Shown: positions 9,967-18,376, counted from the stretch's first letter. The stretch is DNA of 64,000 nucleotides from Microbacterium atlanticum (GCF_015277815.1 NZ_CP063813.1:3534001-3598000), one strand, 5' to 3'. The notes: generated by a model from the sequence alone, not told the origin. Program-made: numbers and translations.

Positions 9967-11292
9967 GTGACGACCGCTCCCGACACGCTGAACCGCGACA
10001 TCCTGCGGCTCGCCGTCCCGGCGCTGGGAGCGCTCGTGGCCGAGCCGCTGTTCCTCATCGTCGACTCGGCGCTCGTCGGTCACCTGGGCGTGGAGCCGCT
10101 GGCGGGCCTCGGCATCGCCTCGGCGGTGCTGCAGACGATCGTCGGGCTGATGGTCTTCCTCGCCTACTCCACCACGCCCGCCGTCGCCCGTCGGTTCGGC
10201 GCCGGCGACCCCGCCCGCGCGGTCTCCGTCGGCATAGACGGCATGTGGCTCGCGCTGGGCCTGGGGGCGGTCCTCGCGCTGGCAGGCTCCCTCAGCACCC
10301 CGATCCTCGTCGGCCTGTTCGGCGCGTCGGCCGCCGTCTCGGAGCAGGCCGAGATCTACCTCGGCATCTCGATGTGGGGGCTGCCCGCGATGCTGGTGGT
10401 GTTCGCCGCGACGGGTCTGCTCCGCGGCATGCAGGACACGGTGACACCGCTGTGGATCGCCGGTCTGGGCTTCGCCGCGAACGCGCTGCTGAACTGGGCG
10501 TTCATCTACGGGTTCGGGTGGGGGATCGCCGGCTCCGCCCTCGGCACGGTCGCCGCGCAGTGGGGCATGGTCGCCGCGTACGCACTCGTCGTGGCACGGC
10601 TGGCACGGCGGCACCAGGCATCCGTCCGTCCGCAGCGCGAGGGCGTGCGCGGCTCGGCGCGCTCGGGCGACTGGCTGTTCCTGCGCACGGTCTCGCTGCG
10701 GATCGCGCTGCTGGCGACCGTCGCCGTCGCGACAGGACTCGGCACCGGCGAGCTCGCCGGCTGGCAGGTCGCCTTCACGATCTTCTCCACCGCGGCGTTC
10801 GCGCTGGACGCGCTCGCGATCGCCGCGCAGGCGCTCATCGGCAAGGGCCTCGGCGCCGAGGACACGCGGCTCGTCCGCCGCGTGCTCGGGCGGACGGTCG
10901 CGTGGGGGGCGTGGTTCGGCATCGTCGTCGGAGCCGTGATCGCCGCGCTGTCGGGCGTCATCGGCCTGCTGTTCACCGGCGATCCCGGGATCGCCGCGCT
11001 CGTGCAGCCGGCTCTCCTCGTGCTGGCCGTCGCCCAGCCCGTGTGCGGCGTGGTGTTCGTGCTCGACGGCGTGCTCATCGGCGCCGGCGATGCGAGGTAC
11101 CTCGCGATCGTGGGCGTGCTGAACCTCGTGCCGTTCCTCCCCGCCCTGCTGCTCGTCGCCGCGCTGCAGCCGGCCGGCGCCGCGGGGCTGGCGTGGCTCG
11201 CGGTCGCGTTCTTCGGCGTCTACATGCTCGCGCGGCTGATCACGCTCGGCTGGCGCGTCCGAGGGGCCGCCTGGATGACCGTGGGCGTCTGA
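9967..11292 (+). CDS. MATE-family multidrug/sodium efflux transporter (DinF-like)
   Basis: A 441-residue polytopic membrane protein with about 12 hydrophobic segments in two similar halves. It opens with ILRLAVPALGALVAEPLFLIVDSALVGHLG, characteristic of the DinF branch of MATE exporters, which expel cationic compounds in exchange for H+ or Na+. The GTG start at 9967 is fixed by the -10 hexamer 6 bases upstream. It stands alone and converges, 40 bp apart, with the TrmH-type gene. Substrate unknown. Confidence 0.9.
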   Translation: MTTAPDTLNRDILRLAVPALGALVAEPLFLIVDSALVGHLGVEPLAGLGIASAVLQTIVGLMVFLAYSTTPAVARRFGAGDPARAVSVGIDGMWLALGLGAVLALAGSLSTPILVGLFGASAAVSEQAEIYLGISMWGLPAMLVVFAATGLLRGMQDTVTPLWIAGLGFAANALLNWAFIYGFGWGIAGSALGTVAAQWGMVAAYALVVARLARRHQASVRPQREGVRGSARSGDWLFLRTVSLRIALLATVAVATGLGTGELAGWQVAFTIFSTAAFALDALAIAAQALIGKGLGAEDTRLVRRVLGRTVAWGAWFGIVVGAVIAALSGVIGLLFTGDPGIAALVQPALLVLAVAQPVCGVVFVLDGVLIGAGDARYLAIVGVLNLVPFLPALLLVAALQPAGAAGLAWLAVAFFGVYMLARLITLGWRVRGAAWMTVGV

Positions 11293-11332
11293 CGGGCCCG
11301 GCGGTCCGGCGCCGCGGCCGGGCGACCGGCGC

Positions 11333-12010
11333 TCACGCCCAGCGGCGGCACCACTCGTACATCACCACGGCGGCGGCGGCGCTGGCGTTGATCGACCGGG
11401 TCGAGCCGTACTGCTGGATCTCGACGACGCCGGATGCCGCGGCCAGCGCGTCCGGCGACAGCCCCGGTCCCTCCTGGCCGAAGAGCAGCACGCAGGCCTC
11501 GGGCAGGTCGGCCTGCGGCAGCGGCCGGGAGCCCTCGACGTTGTCGATCGCGATGACGGGCAGGGAGGCGGCATCCGCCCACCCGGCGAAGTCCGCCACC
11601 GTCTCGTGGTGCCGCACGTGCTGGTAGCGGTCGGTGACCATCGCGCCGCGGCGGTTCCAGCGGCGCTTGCCGATGATGTGCACCTCGGCGGCGAGGAAAG
11701 CGTTGGCGCTGCGCACGATGGAGCCGATGTTCATGTCGTGCTGCCAGTTCTCGATCGCGACGTGGAAGGCGTGGCGGCGCGTGTCCAGGTCGGCGACGAT
11801 GGCGTCCATCGTCCAGTACCGGTACGCGTCGACCACGTTGCGGGCGTCGCCGTGCGCGAGCAGCTCCGGGTCGAAGCGGGGATCGTCAGGCCACCGGTCG
11901 CGTCCGCCCGGCCACGGTCCGACGCCGACCGGGAGTGTCGGCTCCGCCGGTTCGACGGCCGCCGCGACCTCCCGCGCGGACCCGGAAGCGGTCGGATCAG
12001 ACGTGCCCAC
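11333..12010 (-). CDS. TrmH/SpoU-family RNA 2'-O-methyltransferase
   Basis: A 225-residue SPOUT methyltransferase. Motif 1 is NIGSIVRSANAF, motif 2 LLFGQEGPGLS and motif 3 YGSTRSINASAAAAVVMYEW; together these form the knotted SAM site and carry the catalytic Arg. It probably methylates a ribose in tRNA or rRNA. The exact nucleotide cannot be read from sequence. About 40 low-complexity N-terminal residues precede the conserved part. The GTG 12010 start lies 6 bases after the -10 hexamer TACCCT. Monocistronic and divergent from the phosphatase gene. Confidence 0.88.
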   Translation of the reverse strand: MGTSDPTASGSAREVAAAVEPAEPTLPVGVGPWPGGRDRWPDDPRFDPELLAHGDARNVVDAYRYWTMDAIVADLDTRRHAFHVAIENWQHDMNIGSIVRSANAFLAAEVHIIGKRRWNRRGAMVTDRYQHVRHHETVADFAGWADAASLPVIAIDNVEGSRPLPQADLPEACVLLFGQEGPGLSPDALAAASGVVEIQQYGSTRSINASAAAAVVMYEWCRRWA

Positions 12011-12016
12011 CGGGAA

Positions 12017-12022
12017 AGGGTA
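12017..12022 (-). promoter_or_regulatory. -10 hexamer TACCCT, TrmH-type gene
   Basis: Minus-strand TACCCT with 6 bases to GTG 12010; leaderless start predicted. Confidence 0.5.
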
Positions 12023-12103
12023 TCCCGCTGCCGGTGGGCCGATCGGCGACGTCGCGTGTTCGCATTCCGTCGATCGACTCGACCGCCGGGGCGCGCGCCG
12101 CTT

Positions 12104-13288
12104 ATGTTGGACTCATCATCGGGACGACCGGGGGGTCAGTTGTTCGACGACGATCAGCGTCAGCGCGCCATCGAGGCGCTCGGGGTCCTGGACACGCCAC
12201 CGGATGAACGGGTGGACCGCGTCGCCCGGCTCGCGCGGGAGATGTTCGGCGTGCCCATGGTGAGTGTCACCCTGATGGACCGCGACCGGCAGTTCCGCAA
12301 GGCGCAGATCGGCCTCGGCGGGCGCGAGGCGCCGCGGGAGGGCTCGTTCTGCGACGTGACCATCCGCCAGGAGGGGACGCTGGTGGTGGAGGATGCCGCC
12401 GCCGACGCCGCGTTCGCCGCGAGCCCGTTCGTGGTCGGCGATCCGCATCTGCGCTTCTACGCCGGCCATCCGCTGAAGGCGCCGGGCGGCGAGCAGGTCG
12501 GCACGCTGTGCATCATCGACACCGAACCGCGCACACTCGACGACCGCGGCCGGGCGCTGCTGCAGGAGCTCGCGCAGTGGGTGCAATCCGAGCTGACCGA
12601 CGCCGACGAGCTGGACTACGCCTCAGTGGTGCAGCGCGCCATGCTCCCCGCGCGCACGCCGGAGGTGCCGGGGTACACGCTCGCCGCGTCTGCCACACCG
12701 GCGGGCCACCTCCTCGGCGACGTCTACGACTGGCAGGTCGTGGACGGGCGCCTGCGGGTGACCCTCGCCGACGTCATGGGCAAGGGCACCGGTCCCGCGA
12801 TCGTCGCCTCGGCGGTGAGGGCGTCGCTGCGCACCGCGCCCTCGCGCTCGCTCGCCGACACCGTGTCGGAGGTGGACCGCATGCTCGAGGCCGACCTCGG
12901 TGGCGCGAACATCTTCGTCACGGCGGTGGCCGCCGACATCGACCTCGAATCCGGCGGGATCTCGTTCATCGACGCCGGACACAGCCTCGCCTTCATCCTG
13001 CGCGCGCACGGCGAATGGGAGCCGCTTCAGTCGACGGGACTTCCCCTGGGGATGGGCTTCGACGAGTCCAGGTCCCCTTCGGGCGCGCTCCTGGGACCAG
13101 GCGACGTGTTCATGGTGTGCAGCGACGGGCTGCTCGACATCCTCGACGAGGGCGATCCGTTCGGCCAGGTGCACGACGCGCTGCGCCACCTCGGCCCGCA
13201 GGGCGCCGTCGACGAGGCGCGGCGCCTCGCGATGCAGCAGGGTGCACCCGACGACGTGACCGTGCTGGTCGTGAGGCGGGAGCCGTGA
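12104..13288 (+). CDS. GAF-domain PP2C/SpoIIE-type serine phosphatase
   Basis: About 394 residues: an N-terminal GAF domain (roughly 20-160, starting ALGVLDTPPDERVDRVARLA) and a C-terminal PP2C phosphatase domain. Metal-binding acidic motifs are intact: GDVYD, LADVMGKGTG, CSDGLLD and PDDVTVLVV. Such phosphatases remove phosphate from STAS anti-anti-sigma proteins in response to a signal sensed by the GAF domain. A STAS protein and an HATPase lie downstream in the same operon. Start uncertain: ATG 12104 overlaps a possible -10 (TATGTT, 12103-12108); TTG 12140 after a G-run at 12129-12134 is the alternative. The stop overlaps the next gene (GTGA). Confidence 0.88.
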   Translation: MLDSSSGRPGGQLFDDDQRQRAIEALGVLDTPPDERVDRVARLAREMFGVPMVSVTLMDRDRQFRKAQIGLGGREAPREGSFCDVTIRQEGTLVVEDAAADAAFAASPFVVGDPHLRFYAGHPLKAPGGEQVGTLCIIDTEPRTLDDRGRALLQELAQWVQSELTDADELDYASVVQRAMLPARTPEVPGYTLAASATPAGHLLGDVYDWQVVDGRLRVTLADVMGKGTGPAIVASAVRASLRTAPSRSLADTVSEVDRMLEADLGGANIFVTAVAADIDLESGGISFIDAGHSLAFILRAHGEWEPLQSTGLPLGMGFDESRSPSGALLGPGDVFMVCSDGLLDILDEGDPFGQVHDALRHLGPQGAVDEARRLAMQQGAPDDVTVLVVRREP

Positions 13289-15285
13289 CCGCGCGCTTCG
13301 TGTGGATCCGCATCCTCGCGCTCCTGTCGGTGCTGCTCGGCGTCAACTACATCGTGTGGCGCTGGCTGGACTCGGTGAACTGGTCGGCGTGGTGGATCGC
13401 GGTGCCCCTCGTCATCGCGGAGACGTACAGCCTCATCGACACCTTCCTCTTCTCCGCCACGATGTGGCGGGCGCGCGAGCGGCCGGCGCCGGTGTCGCCG
13501 CCGCAGGGGACCGTCGACGTGCTCATCACCACCTACAACGAGCCGATAGAGATGGTGATCGCCACCGCGCGGGCGGCGCAGCGCATCGCGTACCCGCACG
13601 AGACGTGGATCCTCGACGACGGCGCGCGCCCCGACATGGAGGCCGCCGCCCGCGAGGCGGGGGTGGGCTACATCACACGCTCCTCCGACTGGGACGGCAA
13701 GCCGCGGCACGCCAAGGCGGGCAACCTCAACAATGCGCTGTTCCGCACCGAGGGCGAGTTCCTGCTGATCCTCGACGCCGACCAGGTGCCCGACCCCCTG
13801 ATCCTGCATCGCACGCTCGGGTACTTCGCCGACGACCCCGAGGTCGCCCTGGTGCAGACCCCGCAGTGGTTCGTGAACGTCGACGACGCCGACCCGCTGG
13901 GCAGTCAGGCGCCGCTGTTCTACGGGCCGATCCAGCAGGGAAAGGACGGCTGGAACGCCGCGTTCTTCTGCGGCTCCAATGCCGTGCTGCGGCGCGACGC
14001 GCTGATGCAGCTCGGCATCGTCGGCTACGTGCGCAGCCTCGAGCAGTCCACGGCGCGCACCCTCCGCGCCGCGGAGGCGCTGCTGACGAAGGCCGCACGC
14101 GACCGCGCCGCCGACCCCGCGGTGCGGCTCCAGCTGCGGCTGCTCAGCAGCGAGGTGGCGCAGGCGCGGGTGCGCTTGGACGAAGGCCAGCCGATCGGCG
14201 AGGTGACCTATCGGGTGCAGTCCGCGGTGGACACCGCCTCGCGCGAGCTGGTGCGCGGCGACCTGGCCCGCGTGCGTGCCGATCTCGCGGCGATCGGCGA
14301 ACTGCCGGTGCAGCGCGACGCCGAGCTCGACGCCGTCGTGATCGACGACGCCGGACTGGACGCCCTCGTCACCCGCGAGCTCTCCCCGCTGGGCGCGATC
14401 GAGTCGGTGTCCGCGCTCCTGGAGGCGCTGCGGGTGGACCGGCCCGACGAGGCGCAGCCCGTCCAGCCGATGGCGACGATCTCGGTCACCGAGGACATGG
14501 CCACGGCGATGCAGCTGCACTCGCTCGGATGGCGCAGCGTCTACCACCACGAGATCCTCGCGCGCGGTCTCGCGCCCGAGGACCTGCGCACGATGCTGAC
14601 CCAGCGGCTCCGCTGGGCGCAGGGCACGCTCCAGGTGATGCTCCGCGACAACCCGCTGGTGAAGAAGGGGCTCTCGGCCGGGCAGCGCCTGATGTACTTC
14701 GCCACGATGTGGAGCTACCTCTCCGGCTTCACCGCGATCGTCTACCTCGCGGCCCCGGTGATCTACCTCGTGTTCGGAGTGATGCCGGTGACGGCCTGGA
14801 GCGTGGATTTCTTCGCGCGGTTCCTGCCGTACTTCATCGTCAACCAGATCCTGTTCCTCGTCGTGGCGAAGGGCATCAAGACCTGGCGGGGCCAGCAGTA
14901 CGCGCTCGCGCTCTTCCCGGTCTGGATCAAAGCGTGCACGTCGGCGTTCTCGAACGTCGTGCTGAAGCGTCCCCTCGGGTTCGCGGTGACGAAGAAGGAC
15001 GGCCGCGACGAGTCGGGCCCGCCGTGGCGCGAGATCTGGCCGCAGCTGACCGCCATCGCGGTCCTGATCCTGGCCCTCGTGATCGGCCTGGCGAGGCTGG
15101 CCGTGGGCACCTCGGACGGCACGGGCACCCTCGTCAACACCGTGTGGGTGATCTACGACCTGGCCGTGCTCAGCGTCATCGTCCAGGCGGCCCTGTACCG
15201 CGGGCCGGCGCGCACCGCCGGTCCGGACGCCGTCGACCGCCCGGCGCCCGACGCGGGCGAGACCTCCGACCCCTTGACGACCTGA
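13285..15285 (+). CDS. Cellulose-synthase-like family 2 glycosyltransferase, no PilZ domain
   Basis: A 666-residue membrane glycosyltransferase. Two N-terminal TM segments precede a GT2 domain with DDG (111-113), DAD (164-166), TED (402-404) and QRLRW (440-444), the BcsA-type catalytic set; at least four TM segments follow. It should polymerise a sugar nucleotide and thread the chain through the membrane. There is no C-terminal PilZ domain, so c-di-GMP control of the BcsA type is not expected. About 150 mostly helical residues (about 245-395) are inserted between FFCGSNAVLRR and TED. The GTG start overlaps the phosphatase stop and a STAS gene follows after 24 bp. The polymer is unknown. Confidence 0.87.
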   Translation: MTARFVWIRILALLSVLLGVNYIVWRWLDSVNWSAWWIAVPLVIAETYSLIDTFLFSATMWRARERPAPVSPPQGTVDVLITTYNEPIEMVIATARAAQRIAYPHETWILDDGARPDMEAAAREAGVGYITRSSDWDGKPRHAKAGNLNNALFRTEGEFLLILDADQVPDPLILHRTLGYFADDPEVALVQTPQWFVNVDDADPLGSQAPLFYGPIQQGKDGWNAAFFCGSNAVLRRDALMQLGIVGYVRSLEQSTARTLRAAEALLTKAARDRAADPAVRLQLRLLSSEVAQARVRLDEGQPIGEVTYRVQSAVDTASRELVRGDLARVRADLAAIGELPVQRDAELDAVVIDDAGLDALVTRELSPLGAIESVSALLEALRVDRPDEAQPVQPMATISVTEDMATAMQLHSLGWRSVYHHEILARGLAPEDLRTMLTQRLRWAQGTLQVMLRDNPLVKKGLSAGQRLMYFATMWSYLSGFTAIVYLAAPVIYLVFGVMPVTAWSVDFFARFLPYFIVNQILFLVVAKGIKTWRGQQYALALFPVWIKACTSAFSNVVLKRPLGFAVTKKDGRDESGPPWREIWPQLTAIAVLILALVIGLARLAVGTSDGTGTLVNTVWVIYDLAVLSVIVQAALYRGPARTAGPDAVDRPAPDAGETSDPLTT

Positions 15286-15309
15286 TGCCCTGACGCCCGA
15301 GGAGGCTTC

Positions 15310-15642
15310 GTGAATCTGACAGTGACACCCGGAACGGACTACGCGCTCGTCCGCCCCGAGGGCCGGCTCACCGCGACGTCGGTGCCGCGGCTGAAGCAGG
15401 CGGTGGACCAGCTCGTCGGCGCCGGCAGCACGCGCATCGTCGTCGACCTCTCCGGCACCGAGTTCGTGGACTCGTCGGGGCTCGGCGCCCTCATCGGCGG
15501 GCTCAAGTCCGCGCGACTGGCCGGCGGCGACCTGCGCATCGCGGCGGCCACCGAGCCGGTCAAGCGGGTGCTCAAGCTCACCAACCTCGACCGCGTGCTG
15601 CGCGACCACCCCACCCCGGAGTCGGCGTTCGATGGCGACTGA
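15310..15642 (+). CDS. STAS-domain anti-sigma-factor antagonist (SpoIIAA/RsbV type)
   Basis: A 110-residue single STAS domain. The phospho-acceptor loop is VDSSGLGALIGG, with the probable target at Ser55. In partner switching the unphosphorylated form binds an anti-sigma kinase or another target, and a PP2C phosphatase resets it. Starts at GTG 15310 after GAGGAGGC; its stop lies 11 bases inside the following HATPase gene, so the two are coupled. It sits between a glycosyltransferase and a kinase, with no sigma factor gene in the window, so it may act on the glycosyltransferase directly. Confidence 0.9.
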   Translation: MNLTVTPGTDYALVRPEGRLTATSVPRLKQAVDQLVGAGSTRIVVDLSGTEFVDSSGLGALIGGLKSARLAGGDLRIAAATEPVKRVLKLTNLDRVLRDHPTPESAFDGD

Positions 15643-16045
15643 GCCCGACCTCCGCTGGGAGGGCACCGTCGACGACGCGCTCGTCGACCGCGTGCACGAG
15701 TCGCTCGACGAGCTCTTCCGCCGCACGCCGGGGGTGGGCGACGAGGACTCCATGCTGTTCCGTCTGGCCGTGAGCGAGGTCGCGGCCAACGTCGCCGAGC
15801 ACGCGCAGGCGCGGGAGCCCATCCGGGTGACCGTGGAGCTGGACGCCGACGACGAGGCGCTGTCGGCCGTCTTCACCGACACCGCCGACCCCGCGCTCCT
15901 GGATCTCAGCGCCGTCTCGATGCCCGACGCCGACGCCGAGTCCGGGCGGGGCCTCGCGATCGCCCTCGCGGCGTGCGACGAGCTCATTCACGAGACCGAG
16001 CGCGGAAACGTCTGGCGGCTGCGTCGCCTGCGCCGCGACGACTGA
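15632..16045 (+). CDS. RsbW-like HATPase, anti-sigma/STAS kinase
   Basis: A 137-residue GHKL ATPase. The N box is LAVSEVAANVAEHA, the G1 region is a weak FTDTADPA instead of DxGxG, and the G2 region is SGRGLAIALAACDEL. Such proteins phosphorylate a STAS partner or hold a target protein. It overlaps the STAS gene by 11 bp and ends the operon, completing a phosphatase-STAS-kinase set. ATP binding is likely but the altered G1 box leaves kinase activity to be shown. Confidence 0.85.
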   Translation: MATEPDLRWEGTVDDALVDRVHESLDELFRRTPGVGDEDSMLFRLAVSEVAANVAEHAQAREPIRVTVELDADDEALSAVFTDTADPALLDLSAVSMPDADAESGRGLAIALAACDELIHETERGNVWRLRRLRRDD

Positions 16046-16083
16046 CTCCGCGGGCTCTGCGCTCGAGGCAGCCGTCGCCCGCT

Positions 16084-16099
16084 TTTCGGCGTGCCGAAA
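16084..16099. promoter_or_regulatory. MntR-type operator box 1
   Basis: TTTCGGC, GT, GCCGAAA: a perfect 7-bp dyad at 16084-16099. It covers the expected -35 region of mntH. A second, near-identical box is centred 27 bp downstream. The DtxR-family gene at 17475 is the obvious candidate to bind it. Confidence 0.7.
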
Positions 16100-16105
16100 T
16101 TCCGG

Positions 16106-16111
16106 TACGGT
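16106..16111 (+). promoter_or_regulatory. -10 hexamer TACGGT, mntH
   Basis: TACGGT ends 6 bases before GTG 16118. It lies between the two operator boxes and shares its last base with box 2. Confidence 0.55.
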
Positions 16112-16126
16112 TTCGGTGTGCCGAAA
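16111..16126. promoter_or_regulatory. MntR-type operator box 2, over the mntH start
   Basis: TTTCGGT, GT, GCCGAAA: the same dyad with one mismatch. It includes the GTG start codon of mntH, so a bound repressor would block transcription initiation at a leaderless start. Confidence 0.68.
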
Positions 16127-17452
16127 ACCGCCGAACCCACCGCGAGGCGCGACGACCCCGCGCGGGCGCGCCGCCGCGCGCTGACGCTCCCCCGCCTCGC
16201 GTGGCTCATCGGGCCGGCGCTGGTCGCCGGGGTGGCCTACCTCGACCCCGGCAACGTGGCGAGCAACATGACCGCCGGAGCCCGCTACGGCTACCTGCTG
16301 GTGTGGGTCGTCGTCGTGGGCAACGTGATGGCGTGGCTCATCCAGTACCTCTCCGCCAAGCTCGGGATCGTGACAGGGCAGAGCCTTCCCGAGACGCTCG
16401 GCCGACGCATCCGCAATCCGTGGGGCCGGCGGGCGTACTGGCTTCAGGCCGAGCTCGTCGCGATGGCGACCGACATCGCCGAGGTGATCGGCGGCGCGGT
16501 GGCGCTCTATCTGCTGTTCGGCATCCCGCTGGTCTGGGGCGGCGCGATCACCGGAGCCGTCTCGATCGGGCTCCTGCTGATCCAGTCGCGCAAGGGACCG
16601 CGCCCCTTCGAGTTCGTGGTGATCGGCCTGCTCGTGGTGATTGCCATCGGCTTCTCGTTCGGCGTGCTGGTCGCCCCGCCCGATCCGGCCGGGATCGCCG
16701 GCGGCCTCGTGCCGCGCTTCGAGGGCACCGACTCGGTGCTCCTGGCCGCGTCGATCCTCGGTGCGACGATCATGCCGCACGCGATCTATGCGCACAGCGC
16801 ACTCGCCCGCGACCGCTTCGCCCCCCGCCCCGCCGCGACGTGGTCGCTGAGCGACCGCGCCGCCCCCGACGCGACGCTGGCGGAGCTCCGCGGCATCTCG
16901 ACGCGGCGTCTGCTGCGCGCGACGAAGTGGGACGTCACCATCGCGATGCTCATCGCCGGCACGGTGAACCTCTGCATCCTGCTGCTGGCCGCGGCGAACC
17001 TCGCCGGGGTCCCCGGGACCGACTCGCTCGAGGGCGCCTACGCCGCGCTGTACGCCGGGCTCGGCCCGCTGGTGGCGACCCTGTTCGCGGTCGGGCTGCT
17101 CGCGAGCGGCCTGGCCAGCACCTCCGTGGGCGCCTATGCCGGCGCCGAGATCATGCACGGCCTGCTGCACATCCGCGTGCCGCTGCTGGCGCGCCGGCTC
17201 GTGACGCTCGTGCCCGCGCTCATCATCCTCGCGATCGGCTTCGACCCCACGGTCGCGCTCGTGCTGAGCCAGGTCGTGCTGTCGTTCGGCATCCCGTTCG
17301 CGCTCGTGCCGCTGGTCGCGCTCACCGCCAAGCGGGAGGTGCTCGGCGGGTACCGCAACCGCGTGTGGACGACGATCGCCGGGGTCGCGGCATCCGTCTT
17401 CCTCATCACGCTCAACGGCCTGCTGCTGTGGCTCGTGCTGACGGGCGCGTGA
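16118..17452 (+). CDS. mntH: Nramp-family Mn2+/divalent metal importer MntH
   Basis: A 444-residue, 11-TM Nramp transporter. The TM1 metal site DPGN is in YLDPGNVASN and the TM6 site MPHAIYAHS in IMPHAIYAHSALARD, both canonical for H+-coupled manganese uptake. Two start codons are possible: GTG 16091 lies inside operator box 1, while GTG 16118 lies 6 bases after the -10 and is preferred. The DtxR-family regulator gene follows 22 bp downstream with its own -10, so import and its repressor form a compact unit. Manganese rather than iron is inferred from the regulator pairing. Confidence 0.93.
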   Translation: MPKTAEPTARRDDPARARRRALTLPRLAWLIGPALVAGVAYLDPGNVASNMTAGARYGYLLVWVVVVGNVMAWLIQYLSAKLGIVTGQSLPETLGRRIRNPWGRRAYWLQAELVAMATDIAEVIGGAVALYLLFGIPLVWGGAITGAVSIGLLLIQSRKGPRPFEFVVIGLLVVIAIGFSFGVLVAPPDPAGIAGGLVPRFEGTDSVLLAASILGATIMPHAIYAHSALARDRFAPRPAATWSLSDRAAPDATLAELRGISTRRLLRATKWDVTIAMLIAGTVNLCILLLAAANLAGVPGTDSLEGAYAALYAGLGPLVATLFAVGLLASGLASTSVGAYAGAEIMHGLLHIRVPLLARRLVTLVPALIILAIGFDPTVALVLSQVVLSFGIPFALVPLVALTAKREVLGGYRNRVWTTIAGVAASVFLITLNGLLLWLVLTGA

Positions 17453-17462
17453 GGCGCCCCGC

Positions 17463-17468
17463 TACCCT
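17463..17468 (+). promoter_or_regulatory. -10 hexamer TACCCT, mntR
   Basis: TACCCT ends 6 bases before GTG 17475, in the 22-bp gap after mntH. The regulator can therefore be expressed independently as a leaderless mRNA. Confidence 0.5.
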
Positions 17469-17474
17469 TTTCAG

Positions 17475-18110
17475 GTGCCTTCTCCCGCCGTCGACGATTA
17501 CCTGAAGACGATCTACCACCACACCGAGTGGCAGGACGATCGCATCACCCCGTCGCAGCTGGCCGCCGAGCTCGGGCTCGCGCCCTCGAGCGTCACCGAG
17601 ATGGTGCAGAAGCTCGCTGCCCAGGGGCTCGTGACGCATCGGCCGTACGGTCCGATCGCCCTCTCGGCCGACGGGCGGCGGCGGGCGGCGGCGATCATCC
17701 GGCGGCACCGGCTGATCGAGACGTGGCTCGTTCAGGAGTTCGGGTACGCCTGGGACGAGGTGCACGACGAGGCCGAGGTGCTCGAGCACGCCATCAGCGA
17801 CCGGCTGCTCGAGGGCATCGACGCGCGGCTGGGCCGTCCGCGGTTCGATCCGCACGGCGATGCCATCCCGGATGCCGCCGGCGACGTGCACCGCGAGCCC
17901 TTCGTGCTGCTCGCCGCGGCGCCCTCCGGCCACGTCGGCCGCGTGCTGCGGGTGAGCGACCGCGATGCGGAGCTGCTGCGCTCCGTGGAGTCGGCGGGCG
18001 TGGCGGTCGGGGCGACGGTGATGGTGACGGATGCCGCGACCCTCCGCATCGGCGACGCCGATGTCGAGCTTCCCCCTGGCGCCGCCGACGCCGTGTGGCT
18101 CACGGCCTGA
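17475..18110 (+). CDS. mntR: DtxR/MntR-family metal-dependent transcriptional repressor
   Basis: A 211-residue DtxR-type regulator: N-terminal winged helix (SQLAAELGLAPSSVTEMVQKLAAQGLVTH), a dimerisation/metal domain with conserved His and Glu residues (HRLIETWLVQEFGYAWDEVHDEAEVLEHAIS), and a C-terminal FeoA/SH3-like domain from about residue 150. It should bind DNA with Mn2+ or Fe2+ and shut off mntH through the paired boxes at 16084-16126. GTG start after a -10 hexamer. The gene symbol rests on the mntH neighbour; an iron-sensing DtxR/IdeR role is the alternative. Confidence 0.88.
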   Translation: MPSPAVDDYLKTIYHHTEWQDDRITPSQLAAELGLAPSSVTEMVQKLAAQGLVTHRPYGPIALSADGRRRAAAIIRRHRLIETWLVQEFGYAWDEVHDEAEVLEHAISDRLLEGIDARLGRPRFDPHGDAIPDAAGDVHREPFVLLAAAPSGHVGRVLRVSDRDAELLRSVESAGVAVGATVMVTDAATLRIGDADVELPPGAADAVWLTA

Positions 18111-18156
18111 CCCCTCTCCCGTCCCTTCCTCCCCTTCCTTACCCCCCCGGGACCGC

Positions 18157-18211
18157 GAGTCGCCAAGACACGCCGTCCGCGCAGCCGCCAGGCGGCGTGT
18201 CTTGGCGAGTC
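18157..18211. repeat. Family A inverted repeat, single copy
   Basis: GAGTCGCCAAGACACGCC at 18157-18174 is complemented by GGCGTGTCTTGGCGAGTC ending at 18211. It lies 46 bp after mntR in a 290-bp convergent gap. The same core occurs as three copies at 28897-29157 and three more at 40785-41107. Confidence 0.75.
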
Positions 18212-18280
18212 AAGGGGGCAGAGGCCTTGCTGCGGCGAGACCGGGCCCCGAGCTCGGGACCCGAAGGCGCGCTCCCCATT

Positions 18281-18376
18281 GTCGTGACACCCGAACGCCG
18301 CGCCCGAGCACTCACCTGGCACGACACGCCGTCACCCCCGGCGTGACACCGCAAGTCGTGACACCCGAACGCCGCG
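18281..18376. repeat. 22-bp direct repeat with internal dyads, 3' of the SDR gene
   Basis: The 22 bases starting GTCGTGACACCCGAACGCCG occur exactly at 18281-18302 and 18355-18376. Between them, CACGACACGCCG and CGGCGTGACAC form a partial inverted repeat carrying the family A/B core. It lies between the convergent mntR and SDR genes. The rest of this gap shows no coding signal. Confidence 0.65.

Noticed and set aside
6311..9970. 1219-codon open frame on the plus strand
   Set aside because: Antisense to the MetE-like, beta-lactamase-fold and M13 peptidase genes; composition is that of a GC-rich shadow and the overlapped genes have clear motifs.
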